Source of the DNA: Methylophaga sp. OBS1
GTDB taxonomy: Bacteria > Pseudomonadota > Gammaproteobacteria > Nitrosococcales > Methylophagaceae
Reading direction: 5' to 3'
Assembly (NCBI RefSeq): GCF_026319365.1
Contig: NZ_JAPDMS010000001.1
Span: 1,242,456 to 1,306,455, forward strand
DNA: 64,000 bases
Below, piece after piece: positions 1-9,766 of the stretch (its first letter is position 1; every line of letters starts with the position of its first letter). A program made the position numbers and the translations under genes. The notes beneath the pieces were generated by a model that saw only the letters and a program-made list of their open reading frames with translations, ran no database searches and was not told the DNA's origin.

Positions 1-686
1 TTGGCAGTACCGTAGAAAGTACAGGTACCCGGGCTGTGATAAGACTCGGATTCAGCACGCAGCAGTTCTTCACGACCGACTTTTCCTTCTGCATAAAGCT
101 GACGGATACGCACTTTTTCCTTGTTAGGCATACCGCTTGGCATTGGACCGGCCGGTACAAAAATCGCCGGCAGGTGACCGAAGCTCAGCGCGCCAATCAA
201 CAGACCCGGTACGATTTTGTCGCAGACGCCCAGATAGAGCGCAGCGTCAAACATGTTGTGGCTGAGACCGACCGCGGTCGCCATGGCAATCACGTCACGG
301 CTGAACAGAGACAGTTCCATTCCCGGCTGCCCCTGGGTGATACCGTCACACATGGCCGGTACGCCACCGGCAAACTGGGCAACGCCGCCTGCTTCATGAG
401 CGGCATCTTTTATCAGTTTCGGGAAGTCCTTGAACGGCTCGTGAGCAGACAACATATCGTTGTAAGAAGAAATGATGGCGATGTTGGCTTTTTGATCACC
501 AGCCAAATCGGCTTTGTCTGTCATTGAGCAGGCTGCAAATCCGTGAGCCAGGTTACCGCATCCTAATACTGCACGATGAGGCCCTTTACCAATAGCTTCA
601 TCAATCCGCGACAGATAGACCGACCGCGTTTTCTTACTTCTTTCGATTACGTCATTAGTGACGCTTTCTAATACTGGATGAACCAT
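1..686 (-). CDS. edd: Phosphogluconate dehydratase, N-terminal part (cut by window edge)
   Basis: Dehydrates 6-phosphogluconate to 2-keto-3-deoxy-6-phosphogluconate, the first committed step of the Entner-Doudoroff pathway, in the cytoplasm. About 228 codons are visible of a usual ~600. The start ATG at 686 follows an AAGGAA-type ribosome site. The visible protein carries the IlvD/Edd family signatures: [23 protein letters not shown], and [19 protein letters not shown], which includes an iron-sulfur ligand cysteine. The phrase [14 protein letters not shown] is also typical of Edd rather than IlvD. Its partner eda would lie beyond the left edge. In ribulose-monophosphate methylotrophs this enzyme sits in the sugar cleavage branch, which fits the suspected lifestyle. 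Confidence 0.93.
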   Translation of the reverse strand, partial: MVHPVLESVTNDVIERSKKTRSVYLSRIDEAIGKGPHRAVLGCGNLAHGFAACSMTDKADLAGDQKANIAIISSYNDMLSAHEPFKDFPKLIKDAAHEAGGVAQFAGGVPAMCDGITQGQPGMELSLFSRDVIAMATAVGLSHNMFDAALYLGVCDKIVPGLLIGALSFGHLPAIFVPAGPMPSGMPNKEKVRIRQLYAEGKVGREELLRAESESYHSPGTCTFYGTA

Positions 687-1071
687 AGTTTCCTTCTCTC
701 TTTAATGCTTTGCCTGATGTGTTTGCAAAGGATTGCCGGGCTCGGAATGTCCCGAAGATTTTGTGTCAAGACCGACCATTATACCTTGAAAGGTCTATTT
801 TGGCATATGTCGAATTCGTTTCGCTTCGGCCATGATGCATGGTAAAGCTACAGCTGACGCCACTTTTTAGCGATACTGACAGCCCACTTATATTGATATT
901 CTACCAGTTTCAAGGTCGCTGAAATACAACAGTGAGACAGTTCTGTTTATCGTTTATTCGACGCCCGATCCTAAACCGGTAAATCGGGACAAACAAGCTA
1001 ATTTGGGATCCCCTGTAAACCACCATTGCGGTATGATCGCAGGTTTATTTACCAGCAGGAAAAAGTCCACG
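687..1071. other. Divergent intergenic region edd/trmB
   Basis: This 385-base stretch between two divergent genes holds the edd -10 box described separately. I see no convincing promoter for trmB, no RNA gene, no repeat and no plausible small ORF with a ribosome site. Confidence 0.5.
778..783 (-). promoter_or_regulatory. Candidate -10 box of edd
   Basis: A perfect TATAAT lies on the minus strand, about 90 bases upstream of the edd start. No good TTGACA sits 16-18 bases further upstream, so the -35 element is weak or replaced by an activator. No HexR-type palindrome was seen here. Confidence 0.45.
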
Positions 1072-1758
1072 ATGTCTGAATCCAGAGTCATGCGTCCGAT
1101 TCGAAGTTTTGTCCGTCGCGAGGGCCGGCTGACGCCCGGCCAGCAGAAAGCGCTTGATGAACTCTGGCCCCGCTTTGGCATCGATGACACTCACGAAGCT
1201 ATCGACCTGGATAGCCTGTTTGGCCGCCATGCGCCTGTCGTGCTTGAAATCGGGTTTGGTAACGGTGCTTCTCTGGCTGAAATGGCTCAAAATCAGCCTG
1301 AACAGAACTTTATCGGGATTGAGGTTCATCGACCTGGTGTCGGTCAATTGCTTAAATCGATTCAAACCTTAGCACTCAATAACGTGCGCGTTGCCTGTAC
1401 TGACGCCGTTGAACTACTCAGGCACCGGATACCGGATAACAGTCTGGATCGCGTGCAGATTTATTTTCCTGATCCCTGGCATAAGAAGCGACACCATAAA
1501 CGTCGCATTATTCAGCCTGCTTTTGTCACGATGCTGGCCGACAAACTCAAGCACGAAGGCCATTTGCATCTGGCCACTGACTGGCAGGATTATGCGGAAC
1601 AGATGCTGATCGATGTTTCTGCCAATCAGCGCTTTGTTAACTGTGGCAATGATGACGGCTTTATTGAACGGCCAAGCTACCGACCGATAACCAAATTCGA
1701 GCAGCGTGGGCACCGCCTTGGTCACGGCGTATGGGACTTGTTATTCAGACGGGTTTGA
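1072..1758 (+). CDS. trmB: tRNA (guanine-N7-)-methyltransferase
   Basis: Methylates G46 in the variable loop of tRNAs using S-adenosylmethionine. The 228-residue protein opens with RPIRSFVRREGRLTPGQ, the family's N-terminal hallmark. It then shows the SAM-binding stretch VLEIGFGNGASL and EIHRPGVG-like IGIEVHRPGVGQ, and the catalytic-face motif FPDPWHKKRHHKRR. An upstream in-frame start at 1003 would add 23 residues unlike any TrmB. The ATG at 1072 has an AGGAAAA ribosome site and gives the normal family length, so I chose it. It is followed after 85 bases by fadL on the same strand. Confidence 0.95.
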   Translation: MSESRVMRPIRSFVRREGRLTPGQQKALDELWPRFGIDDTHEAIDLDSLFGRHAPVVLEIGFGNGASLAEMAQNQPEQNFIGIEVHRPGVGQLLKSIQTLALNNVRVACTDAVELLRHRIPDNSLDRVQIYFPDPWHKKRHHKRRIIQPAFVTMLADKLKHEGHLHLATDWQDYAEQMLIDVSANQRFVNCGNDDGFIERPSYRPITKFEQRGHRLGHGVWDLLFRRV

Positions 1759-1843
1759 TGAGATTAATGATAAATGCTTGCGTCATTTGATGGCTTAATA
1801 TAGTTTAGACTGCTAGTTAAGAAAATGATGCAAGTGGTTGACT

Positions 1844-3067
1844 ATGAACTCGAAACTAAAAAATATTTCAGCATTCGTATTAATCGCAGCTTTACCCGGG
1901 ACGGTGTCTGCTGCCGGATTTGCCATCAAGGAGCAAAGCATCACCAGTCTGGGCCGGGCTTTTGCCGGTAGTGCTGCCGTTGCTGAAGATGCCAGCACGA
2001 TATTTTTCAACCCCGCTGGCCTCACGTATCTCGACCGTAGTGAACTTGACCTGGGTTTGAATTACATCAAACCACAATCCGAATTTCGTGATGAAGGTTC
2101 CACTATCAATGGCAATCCTCTCACTGGGGGTGATGGTGGCGATGCAGGTAATGACGCTTTTGTCCCGAATTTTTACCTGAGCCACCCCGTCAATGACAAA
2201 GTCACATTAGGCTTTGGTGTCTCTGCACCATTCGGCCTGGTCACCGAATACAAAGATGACTGGGTCGGTCGTTACCTGGCGGTGAAATCTGAAATGCTGA
2301 CGCTCAACTTCAATCCGACCCTGGCTATTCAGGCTACAGAGAAGTTGTCGCTGGGTTTTGGTGTCAGTGCCCAATATATCGACGTCAAATTAACCAAGGT
2401 CGCTCAGGTTCCTGCCGATGCCGGCGTTGAACTGGAAGGTGACGATTGGGGATATGGCTATAATCTTGGTCTGCTCTACCAGTTTACAGATCAAACCCGT
2501 GTTGGCCTCTCTTACCGGTCAAAAATTTCTCACACTCTGGAAGGCGACGGTACGCTGGATGCCCTCGGCGTCAAGGAAGATATCAGCGCCGATCTGGACT
2601 TACCTGAGACAGTCTCCCTGGCAATACATCATCAGTTGAATGATAAATGGGCCATCATGGCTGATGCCACCTGGACCCGATGGAGTCGATTTGAAGAACT
2701 GGTGATTGAATCAGACGGGATTCTATCAACCGATAAGCCAGAAAACTGGGATAACAGCATGCGTTACGGCATCGGACTCAGCTATCAATATAACGACAAG
2801 TGGCAATTCCGTACTGGCGTTGCCTACGATGAAACACCGATACCCAGCAGTGGGTTCCGAACTGCACGTATTCCCGGTAATGACCGCAAATGGGTAGCGT
2901 TTGGTGCCAGCTATCAATACTCTGATAACATCGTTATTGATGCGGCCTATGCACACCTTTTTATGGATGACCCTCGCATCAATGAATCCGAGAGTATCTA
3001 TAACCTCCGCGGTAAATATGATGCCAGTGTCGATATTGTGGGGCTGCAACTTCGTTGGCTGATGTAG
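1844..3067 (+). CDS. fadL: FadL/OmpP1/TodX-family outer membrane channel
   Basis: Outer membrane beta-barrel of the family that admits long-chain fatty acids or other hydrophobic compounds. A signal peptide of about 25 residues ends in VSA, and the mature protein begins AGFAIKEQSITSLGRAFAG, which matches the hatch N-terminus of FadL. The phrase DASTIFFNPAGLTYL is a family signature, and repeated aromatic strands run to the C-terminus (LQLRWLM). A TTG at 1838 precedes the ATG in frame; the ATG at 1844 gives a normal signal peptide. An acyl-CoA ligase starts 9 bases after the stop, so the pair probably imports and activates the same substrate. The substrate itself is not determined. Confidence 0.9.
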   Translation: MNSKLKNISAFVLIAALPGTVSAAGFAIKEQSITSLGRAFAGSAAVAEDASTIFFNPAGLTYLDRSELDLGLNYIKPQSEFRDEGSTINGNPLTGGDGGDAGNDAFVPNFYLSHPVNDKVTLGFGVSAPFGLVTEYKDDWVGRYLAVKSEMLTLNFNPTLAIQATEKLSLGFGVSAQYIDVKLTKVAQVPADAGVELEGDDWGYGYNLGLLYQFTDQTRVGLSYRSKISHTLEGDGTLDALGVKEDISADLDLPETVSLAIHHQLNDKWAIMADATWTRWSRFEELVIESDGILSTDKPENWDNSMRYGIGLSYQYNDKWQFRTGVAYDETPIPSSGFRTARIPGNDRKWVAFGASYQYSDNIVIDAAYAHLFMDDPRINESESIYNLRGKYDASVDIVGLQLRWLM

Positions 3068-3076
3068 ATCGGATTA

Positions 3077-4879
3077 ATGGCACTAGCAGGAACAGATTAC
3101 ATCTCAGCAGAACAAGCCGGCACGCTCTACGGATTATTTCTTGAGCGCCTGGCACGCACGCCGGATCAGGTGGCTTACAAGAGCTACTCCACTGAGATTA
3201 ATGACTGGTCAGATACCTCATGGCGTGATGTTGCCCGGGAGGTAGCCCGCTGGCAGAAGGCGATGGCGGCTGAGAAGCTGGAACCGGGCGACCGCGTAGC
3301 GCTCAATCTGCGTAACAGTAAAGAATGGGTATTTTTCGATCAGGCGGCAATGGGACTGGGGCTTGTAGTTGTACCACTTTACCCTGATGACCGGCCGGAC
3401 AATGTGGCTTATATTCTGCAAGACGCTGATGTGAAATGCTTGTTTCTGCAGAACCTCAATCAATGGAAACGGCTCCAGTCATCCATTACTGAAGAACACA
3501 GCCTGCGGCGGGTTATCATCAATCATGACGACGATGAGCCCGACGATGAACTTCTGGTTTATGCCAGCCACTGGTTACCGGAACATGCCGATAAGGTCAG
3601 GGACTGGGATGCTGATCCGCATCAGCTGGCTTCAATTATTTATACCTCCGGCACCACCGGGCGACCCAAGGGCGTGATGCTCAGTCATCACAACATGCTT
3701 TCTGTCGCTGCCGGCTCACTACAGTATTTCGATATTCTCGGTGATGATCTGTTTCTGTCCTTTCTGCCTCTGTCGCATACCCTGGAACGAACTGCCGGCT
3801 ATTACCTGCCGATCATGGCTGGCGCTACCGTCGCCTATTCCAGAGGTATTTCTCAATTGGCTGATGATATACAGTTGGTCAAACCGACTATTTTGATTGC
3901 GGTACCGCGAATTTTCGAACGTATCTATACGCGTCTGCAAACACAACTGGCCGCGAAAGGCATGCTGAGCCGCATGCTGTTCAAAGCCAATGCCAATATC
4001 GGCTGGTCTCACTTCCTCTACCGTCAGGGCAGGCGTGGCTGGCGTCCGGGCTTTGTTATGCTGCCCCTCTTAAACAAACTGGTTGCCGGTAAAGTACTGG
4101 AACGACTGGGTGGCAGGATGCGTCTGGCTGTCAGTGGCGGTGCGCCCCTGCCGGAACAGGCATCGAAACTCTTTATCGGTCTGGGCCTGAATTTATTACA
4201 GGGTTACGGTCTCACTGAGACCAGCCCGGTAGTCAGTGTTAATGAGCCCAATAACAACTTCCCCGCCAGTGTGGGCCGCGCCATTCCCGGTGTTGCCGTT
4301 AAAATCGGTGATAACGAGGAACTGATGGTGAGAGGTCCCGGCAATATGCTGGGTTACTGGAATAATCATAAAGCGACGGCACAGACTATCAACGCTGAAG
4401 GCTGGCTGCATACGGGGGATCAGGCCAGAATCAGCAGCAGCGGCCACATTTTTATCACCGGTCGTATTAAGGATATTCTGGTGCTTAGCAATGGCGAGAA
4501 AGTCCCGCCGGCCGATATGGAAGTGGCTATTCAATCCGACGCCCTGTTTGAACAGGCAATGATTGTCGGTGAGGGGCAGTCTTATCTTTCTGCTTTATTG
4601 GTCTTAAACAGTGATAAGTGGTTCAGCCTGGCCAAGCAACTGAAATTGAACCCAATGGAAAACGCGAGTCTGGATGATAAATCACTGCATCAATTTGTCA
4701 TTCAGCGTCTGCGTCAGTTAATGCATGACTTTCCTGCCTACGCCAAAATCCGGCGGGTCAGTCTCAGGCTGGAACCATGGACGATTGAAAATGGCATGAT
4801 GACGCCGACCATGAAAATCAAACGCGCTAAGGTGCTCGAACACCACAAGGCTGAAATTACCCGCCTGTATCAGCAGTGA
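3077..4879 (+). CDS. Long-chain acyl-CoA ligase (AMP-forming)
   Basis: Activates a carboxylic acid, most likely a long-chain fatty acid, to its CoA thioester via an acyl-adenylate. The 600-residue protein has the AMP-binding signature IIYTSGTTGRPKGVML (near residue 190), the GYGLTETSPVV adenylate-binding motif (near 375), GWLHTGD and the hinge ITGRIKDILVLSNGEKVPP (near 455-475). The C-terminus holds the catalytic lysine region PTMKIKRAKV. It resembles FAA1/long-chain synthetases more than E. coli FadD. It is tightly linked to fadL upstream and converges on folC with only 2 bases between the stops. For a suspected methylotroph, exogenous fatty-acid use is noteworthy. Confidence 0.9.
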   Translation: MALAGTDYISAEQAGTLYGLFLERLARTPDQVAYKSYSTEINDWSDTSWRDVAREVARWQKAMAAEKLEPGDRVALNLRNSKEWVFFDQAAMGLGLVVVPLYPDDRPDNVAYILQDADVKCLFLQNLNQWKRLQSSITEEHSLRRVIINHDDDEPDDELLVYASHWLPEHADKVRDWDADPHQLASIIYTSGTTGRPKGVMLSHHNMLSVAAGSLQYFDILGDDLFLSFLPLSHTLERTAGYYLPIMAGATVAYSRGISQLADDIQLVKPTILIAVPRIFERIYTRLQTQLAAKGMLSRMLFKANANIGWSHFLYRQGRRGWRPGFVMLPLLNKLVAGKVLERLGGRMRLAVSGGAPLPEQASKLFIGLGLNLLQGYGLTETSPVVSVNEPNNNFPASVGRAIPGVAVKIGDNEELMVRGPGNMLGYWNNHKATAQTINAEGWLHTGDQARISSSGHIFITGRIKDILVLSNGEKVPPADMEVAIQSDALFEQAMIVGEGQSYLSALLVLNSDKWFSLAKQLKLNPMENASLDDKSLHQFVIQRLRQLMHDFPAYAKIRRVSLRLEPWTIENGMMTPTMKIKRAKVLEHHKAEITRLYQQ

Positions 4880-4881
4880 GG

Positions 4882-6180
4882 TTAACTCGCCCGGGAGACC
4901 GGCTGCTGACACTCAGGCAGAAACAACATGGCTGCTTCCACCGTGTGGAATGAACCGAAAATCAGTACTCTGTCGCCAGCCACAGTTTCATTCATTGCAG
5001 CCTCATAGGCCTGTTTCACAGTCTCGAAACAGTGTGTTTTATCTGCACCAGTGACGGAGGCAATCTGACTGCCAAGCTCGGCACCGCTCATGCCTCTATC
5101 TCCGTCCAGCCCAGCCAGGAACCAGCCGTCCACCGCCACGTTCAGTGCCTTGGCCACAGCCTGGCAGTCTTTGTCCTTCAGCATCGCCAGTACGGCATAA
5201 GTTTTGCCACCGGTTTGAGTCTCTTCCAGCACTGTGGCCAGGTTTTCAGCGCCCTGCTGATTATGAGTCACATCCAGTACACGGGTAACAGGCCCCGGAA
5301 TTATCTGGAAACGTCCGGACAGGCGTATTGTTTTCAGACCATGACGTATGGCCTCTTCAGAAATCTTCAATCCCTGCTGATTCAATAAATGACAGACCTG
5401 CAATACGGCAGCACTGTTCTGTAACTGGTATTTACCAGGCAGTACTGGCAGGGGCAGTTTTTCCAGACTGACATCGTCGTTACGCCATTGCCACTGCTGG
5501 TTAAAATCCTGATAAGCATAGTCACGCGCTTGTATAAAGATCGGCGCTGTCTGCGACGCTGCATAGTCAATCACTGTCTGCGGTGGGACAGCTTCTGAGC
5601 AGACAACGGGTTTGTCACTACGGATAATTCCTGCTTTCTCCCGGCCAATCAGTTCACGGTTATCACCCAGCCAGGCCATGTGATCCAGGCCAATTGGCGT
5701 GATCAGTGCCACATCGGTATCGAACAGATTGACCGCATCCAGGCGCCCCCCCATACCGACTTCGAGTACAGCGACATCAACCTGTTCACGACAGAAGATA
5801 TCTGCCGCTGCCAGCGTAGCGAACTCAAAGTAAGTCAGCGACACATCGCCACGGGCATCATCAATACGCTGGAATGCTTCACAGATGTCCTGGTCGCTGG
5901 CGGGTACGTTGTTGATAGCGATACGCTCGTTATAGCGCAGTAAATGGGGCGAGGTATAAGTGGCGGTTTTATAGCCCGCCGCTTGCAAAATAGCAGCCAG
6001 TATCGCCACTGACGATCCCTTGCCATTGGTGCCGGCAACGGTGATCAGTTTGAAAGGCAACTGGCTGCTGCCTTTCATTCTCTGCCAGACGGTGCCGACG
6101 CGTTGCAGTCCCGGATCGATATCCCTGAAGTGCAAGTGTTCCTGCCACGCCAGCCACTGCGACAAAGAAGAAAAGCGCAT
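4882..6180 (-). CDS. folC: Bifunctional dihydrofolate synthase/folylpolyglutamate synthase
   Basis: Adds glutamate to dihydropteroate and to reduced folates, in the cytoplasm. The 432-residue length is normal. The Mur-ligase-type ATP loop ITVAGTNGKGSSVAIL lies near residue 45, followed by TYTSPHLLRYNERI, the TYFEFATLAA motif and VALITPIGLDHMAWLG. It ends the minus-strand run begun at leuD and starts 11 bases after accD, the usual accD-folC pairing of gammaproteobacteria. Confidence 0.95.
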   Translation of the reverse strand: MRFSSLSQWLAWQEHLHFRDIDPGLQRVGTVWQRMKGSSQLPFKLITVAGTNGKGSSVAILAAILQAAGYKTATYTSPHLLRYNERIAINNVPASDQDICEAFQRIDDARGDVSLTYFEFATLAAADIFCREQVDVAVLEVGMGGRLDAVNLFDTDVALITPIGLDHMAWLGDNRELIGREKAGIIRSDKPVVCSEAVPPQTVIDYAASQTAPIFIQARDYAYQDFNQQWQWRNDDVSLEKLPLPVLPGKYQLQNSAAVLQVCHLLNQQGLKISEEAIRHGLKTIRLSGRFQIIPGPVTRVLDVTHNQQGAENLATVLEETQTGGKTYAVLAMLKDKDCQAVAKALNVAVDGWFLAGLDGDRGMSGAELGSQIASVTGADKTHCFETVKQAYEAAMNETVAGDRVLIFGSFHTVEAAMLFLPECQQPVSRAS

Positions 6181-6191
6181 TGGTGTCCTTA

Positions 6192-7052
6192 TCAGACCGC
6201 AGCGCGTTTCTGCAGCAAAGTCAGCACATTGCTGAGCCGGTCACGCATATCACGGCGATCCACAATCATATCTATCGCCCCATGCTCGAGCAGGAATTCT
6301 GCGCGCTGAAAACCTTCGGGCAAAGTCTCACGGACAGTCTGTTCAATCACGCGGGGACCGGCAAAGCCGATCAGCGCTTTGGGTTCAGCTACATTGATGT
6401 CGCCCAGCATGGCTAGACTGGCAGAGACCCCGCCCATAGTTGGATCTGTCATTACCGAAATGAAAGGAATCCCGGCATCGCTCAACTGGGTCAGGATGGC
6501 ACTGGTTTTCGCCATTTGCATCAGAGAGAACAAGCCCTCCTGCATGCGGGCACCGCCACTGGCAGAAAAGCAAATCAGGGGGATATGATGCTTCAGCGCT
6601 TCCTGGGCGGCGCGAACAAATTTCTCGCCGACAACAGACCCCATGGAACCGCCCATAAAACTGAAGTCAAAGGCGACGGCAACGACCGGCAGATTGTTAA
6701 TTTTTCCCTGCATCGCGATCAGCGCATCATTTTCACCGGTATTTTTCTGTGCCTGGCTGATGCGATCACGATAGCGTTTGCTATCTTTAAAACGTAATGT
6801 ATCGATAGGTTTGACGTCAGGTGCAATTTCTTTTCGTTCATCTTCATCCAGAAAACTTTCCAGACGGGCTCTGGCACCGATACGCTGATGATGTTCGCAC
6901 TTTGGGCAAACCATCAGGTTGCGTTCCAGTTCAGCACGATAGAGTACGCTGTCACAGCTTGGGCATTTACACCAGACGCCTTCAGGCACTGAGCGACTGC
7001 GAGCCGTAGTGCGGATCTTGGACGGAAGTAATCTCTCAAACCAACTCATCAT
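6192..7052 (-). CDS. accD: Acetyl-CoA carboxylase, carboxyltransferase beta subunit
   Basis: With AccA it transfers the carboxyl group from biotin to acetyl-CoA to form malonyl-CoA for fatty acid synthesis. The N-terminal zinc ribbon is clear (CPSC...CPKC, residues 28-50), followed by the crotonase-fold transferase with [16 protein letters not shown] and [14 protein letters not shown]. The protein opens with two ATGs (7052 and 7049). An AAGGTGAA ribosome site serves either, and MSWFERLLP is the family start. It sits 18 bases after trpA. Confidence 0.95.
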   Translation of the reverse strand: MMSWFERLLPSKIRTTARSRSVPEGVWCKCPSCDSVLYRAELERNLMVCPKCEHHQRIGARARLESFLDEDERKEIAPDVKPIDTLRFKDSKRYRDRISQAQKNTGENDALIAMQGKINNLPVVAVAFDFSFMGGSMGSVVGEKFVRAAQEALKHHIPLICFSASGGARMQEGLFSLMQMAKTSAILTQLSDAGIPFISVMTDPTMGGVSASLAMLGDINVAEPKALIGFAGPRVIEQTVRETLPEGFQRAEFLLEHGAIDMIVDRRDMRDRLSNVLTLLQKRAAV

Positions 7053-7070
7053 TTCACCTTAAATTTGCAA

Positions 7071-7892
7071 TCAGGCACTGGCCAGGTCACGGGCGTTAAT
7101 CGCATGACGCATTTCAGCCAGTAAACCGGCGACAGCAGCGGGTAATTCATCCAGTTTATCAGCATGCTCTTCGATGCAGCGAACCAGAGTTGAGCCGACG
7201 ACGACGGCGTCAGCGATTTCCGATACAGCAGCAGCGGATTTACCATCACGGATACCAAAACCGACACCTAATGGCAGTGAGGTTTTTTCACGCAGCAGTG
7301 ACAGCTTTTGCGAGACTTCACTCACATCAAGGGCGGCAGCGCCGGTAATCCCTTTGATTGAGACGTAGTAAATAAAGCCGCGGGCGAAGCTGGCAATCGT
7401 TGCCATGCGTTCGGGAGACGTGGTCGGCGCGACCAGATAAATAGTATCAATGTCATGCTCATCCATGGTCTGACGAAACTCATCAGATTCTTCCGGTGGC
7501 ACATCCACTGTCAACACCCCATCAACACCGGCGTCTTTGGCCAGTTCAGCAAAATTATGATAGCCCATGGCCTCGATCGGGTTGGCATATCCCATTAACA
7601 CGATTGGGGTTTCTTTATTCTTTTCGCGGAACTGCTTAACCATTTTCAGCACATGTCTGATGCTGACATCGTTTTTAAGCGCGCGCTCACAGGCTTTTTG
7701 AATGACCGGTCCATCACACATGGGATCTGAGAATGGAATACCGAGCTCGATGATATCAGCACCGGCATCAACCAGCGCATGCAACAGCGGCACAGTGACC
7801 CAGGGTTCAGGATCACCCGCTGTGACATAAGGGATCAGGGCAGTCTGACCATCGGCTTTTAAACTTTCGAAACATTGGCTAATGCGACTCAT
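7071..7892 (-). CDS. trpA: Tryptophan synthase alpha subunit
   Basis: Cleaves indole-3-glycerol phosphate to indole and glyceraldehyde 3-phosphate; indole is channelled to TrpB. The 273-residue TIM barrel shows the catalytic acid regions IIELGIPFSDPMCDGPVIQ and GVLTVDVPPEE, and the phosphate-binding VGFGIRDG and VVGSTLV. It starts 10 bases after trpB and is co-transcribed with trpF and trpB. No trpE/G/D/C is nearby, which is usual for this gammaproteobacterial cluster. Confidence 0.96.
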   Translation of the reverse strand: MSRISQCFESLKADGQTALIPYVTAGDPEPWVTVPLLHALVDAGADIIELGIPFSDPMCDGPVIQKACERALKNDVSIRHVLKMVKQFREKNKETPIVLMGYANPIEAMGYHNFAELAKDAGVDGVLTVDVPPEESDEFRQTMDEHDIDTIYLVAPTTSPERMATIASFARGFIYYVSIKGITGAAALDVSEVSQKLSLLREKTSLPLGVGFGIRDGKSAAAVSEIADAVVVGSTLVRCIEEHADKLDELPAAVAGLLAEMRHAINARDLASA

Positions 7893-7902
7893 TGTGACTC
7901 CC

Positions 7903-9123
7903 TTAGAAATTCAAACCAGCCATGGCTGCAACGGTATGCATGTCTTTATCACCGCGACCCGACAGGTTGATGACAAGCGTCTGATCCGAGGTCATGGTTG
8001 GGGCCAGTTTACTGGCATAAGCCAGTGCGTGACTGGATTCCAACGCCGGAATAATGCCTTCGGTACGCGTTAACTCATGAAATGCTGCTAGCGCTTCATC
8101 ATCGGTTACAGAGACATAATTGGCACGACCGATATCTTTCAACCAGGCGTGTTCAGGGCCGACACCCGGATAATCAAGACCGGCTGAAATCGAGTGAGTC
8201 TCGATGATTTCACCATTCTCATCCTGCATAAGATAGGTACGGTTACCGTGTAACACCCCGGGGACACCGGCGCTCAGCGGCGCTGAATGCTGACCGGTTT
8301 CAATACCGTGCCCAGCCCCCTCGACACCGTACATCGCTACTGACTCGTCTTCAATGAAGGGATAGAACAAACCAATGGCGTTTGAACCGCCACCGATACA
8401 CGCTAACAGCGCGTCAGGTAACTTTCCGGTTTTCTCCATGACCTGTTGTCTGGTTTCGCGACCAATGACGGACTGGAAATCACGCACCATGGCGGGATAA
8501 GGATGAGGCCCGGCTACAGTGCCGATAATGTAGAACGTATCGTCGACATTGGTGACCCAGTCGCGGAGTGCTTCATTCAGTGCGTCTTTCAGCGTACGTG
8601 AGCCTGACTCGACCGGCACCACCTGCGCCCCCAGCAATTTCATCCGGTAGACATTCTGTGCCTGACGCTCAACGTCTTCAGCACCCATGTAAACAACACA
8701 TTCCATACCCAGCCGTGCAGCGACTGTGGCCGTGGCAACACCGTGCTGACCGGCACCGGTTTCAGCAATGATACGGTTCTTACCCATGCGTTTGGCCAGC
8801 AATGCCTGACCAATGGTGTTATTTACTTTGTGCGCGCCGGTATGATTCAGGTCTTCACGCTTGAGATAGATTTGCGCCCCGCCGAGTTTCTGAGACCAGT
8901 TTTCCGCCAGATAGAGAGGTGAAGGACGGCCGACAAAAGTACTGAGATCCTTGTCCATTTCGGCCAGAAAATCAGGATCATCGCGATATTGCTGATAAGC
9001 CTGTTCCAACTCATAGATGGCTCCCATCAGGGTTTCACCTACAAAACGACCACCATAAGGGCCGAAGTGTCCTCGTGAGTCCGGGAAGTTTTTAAAGTAA
9101 TCGTGGATATGCTGCTCAAGCAT
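7903..9123 (-). CDS. trpB: Tryptophan synthase beta subunit
   Basis: PLP enzyme that joins indole with serine to give tryptophan. The 406-residue protein has [15 protein letters not shown] with the PLP lysine near residue 95, [13 protein letters not shown], the PLP phosphate loop [10 protein letters not shown], and the C-terminal NLSGRGDKD. Its start lies inside the 3' end of trpF (8-base overlap), implying translational coupling. Confidence 0.97.
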   Translation of the reverse strand: MLEQHIHDYFKNFPDSRGHFGPYGGRFVGETLMGAIYELEQAYQQYRDDPDFLAEMDKDLSTFVGRPSPLYLAENWSQKLGGAQIYLKREDLNHTGAHKVNNTIGQALLAKRMGKNRIIAETGAGQHGVATATVAARLGMECVVYMGAEDVERQAQNVYRMKLLGAQVVPVESGSRTLKDALNEALRDWVTNVDDTFYIIGTVAGPHPYPAMVRDFQSVIGRETRQQVMEKTGKLPDALLACIGGGSNAIGLFYPFIEDESVAMYGVEGAGHGIETGQHSAPLSAGVPGVLHGNRTYLMQDENGEIIETHSISAGLDYPGVGPEHAWLKDIGRANYVSVTDDEALAAFHELTRTEGIIPALESSHALAYASKLAPTMTSDQTLVINLSGRGDKDMHTVAAMAGLNF

Positions 9124-9730
9124 TAGCTACCTCTCTCATAAAAGCGCTCATCTTTTCATGACTTTTTATCCCCTTTTCACGCTCAACGCCACCACTGACG
9201 TCTACCGCGAAAGGTCGCACTTGTTGTATCGCCTGCCGAACATTGTCAGCATTCAAGCCACCGGCCAGAATAACGGGCCTATCAATATCGGCGATTAGAG
9301 ACCAATCGAATGTTTTACCGGTACCGCCCGGCACACCGGGCTGATAGGCATCCAGCAAAAAGCCACTGGCTTTGCGATGGGCCTCTGTTGCTTTTTTCAG
9401 GTCTATACCCGGCTTCATTCGGATGGCCTTGATATAGGGCCTGGCGAATTGCTCACAAAATGCCGGGCTTTCATCACCATGAAACTGGATTATATCAATG
9501 GGTAATGCGTCAAGACACTGTGAAACCAGTTCTGCTTCCGGGTTCACAAACAAGCTGACCACCGAAACAAACGGGGCGATGCCAGCCACGACTTCCTGAG
9601 CCTGCGCAACAGTCAGCGCACGGGGACTGGACGGGTAAAATACCAAGCCTATCGCATCAGCGCCATTTTCGGCTGCAAAATCAGCATCTTGGCGACGCGT
9701 CATGCCGCAGATTTTGACACGGGTTCTCAT
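9116..9730 (-). CDS. trpF: Phosphoribosylanthranilate isomerase
   Basis: Performs the Amadori rearrangement of N-(5-phosphoribosyl)anthranilate in tryptophan synthesis. The 204-residue barrel starts [13 protein letters not shown] with the catalytic cysteine in KICG, has IQFHGDE, and the general-acid Asp in [19 protein letters not shown]. The C-terminus carries AGGLNADNV and AVDVSGGVE. It lies downstream of truA, 36 bases away, and overlaps trpB. Confidence 0.96.
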   Translation of the reverse strand: MRTRVKICGMTRRQDADFAAENGADAIGLVFYPSSPRALTVAQAQEVVAGIAPFVSVVSLFVNPEAELVSQCLDALPIDIIQFHGDESPAFCEQFARPYIKAIRMKPGIDLKKATEAHRKASGFLLDAYQPGVPGGTGKTFDWSLIADIDRPVILAGGLNADNVRQAIQQVRPFAVDVSGGVEREKGIKSHEKMSAFMREVANA

Positions 9731-9766
9731 TGCGTTCTGATATCGCTCGTTGATCGTTGTGATACT

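Noticed and set aside
36..527. Plus-strand ORF of 163 codons at the left edge
   Set aside because: It is antisense to the clear edd reading frame and has no family features.
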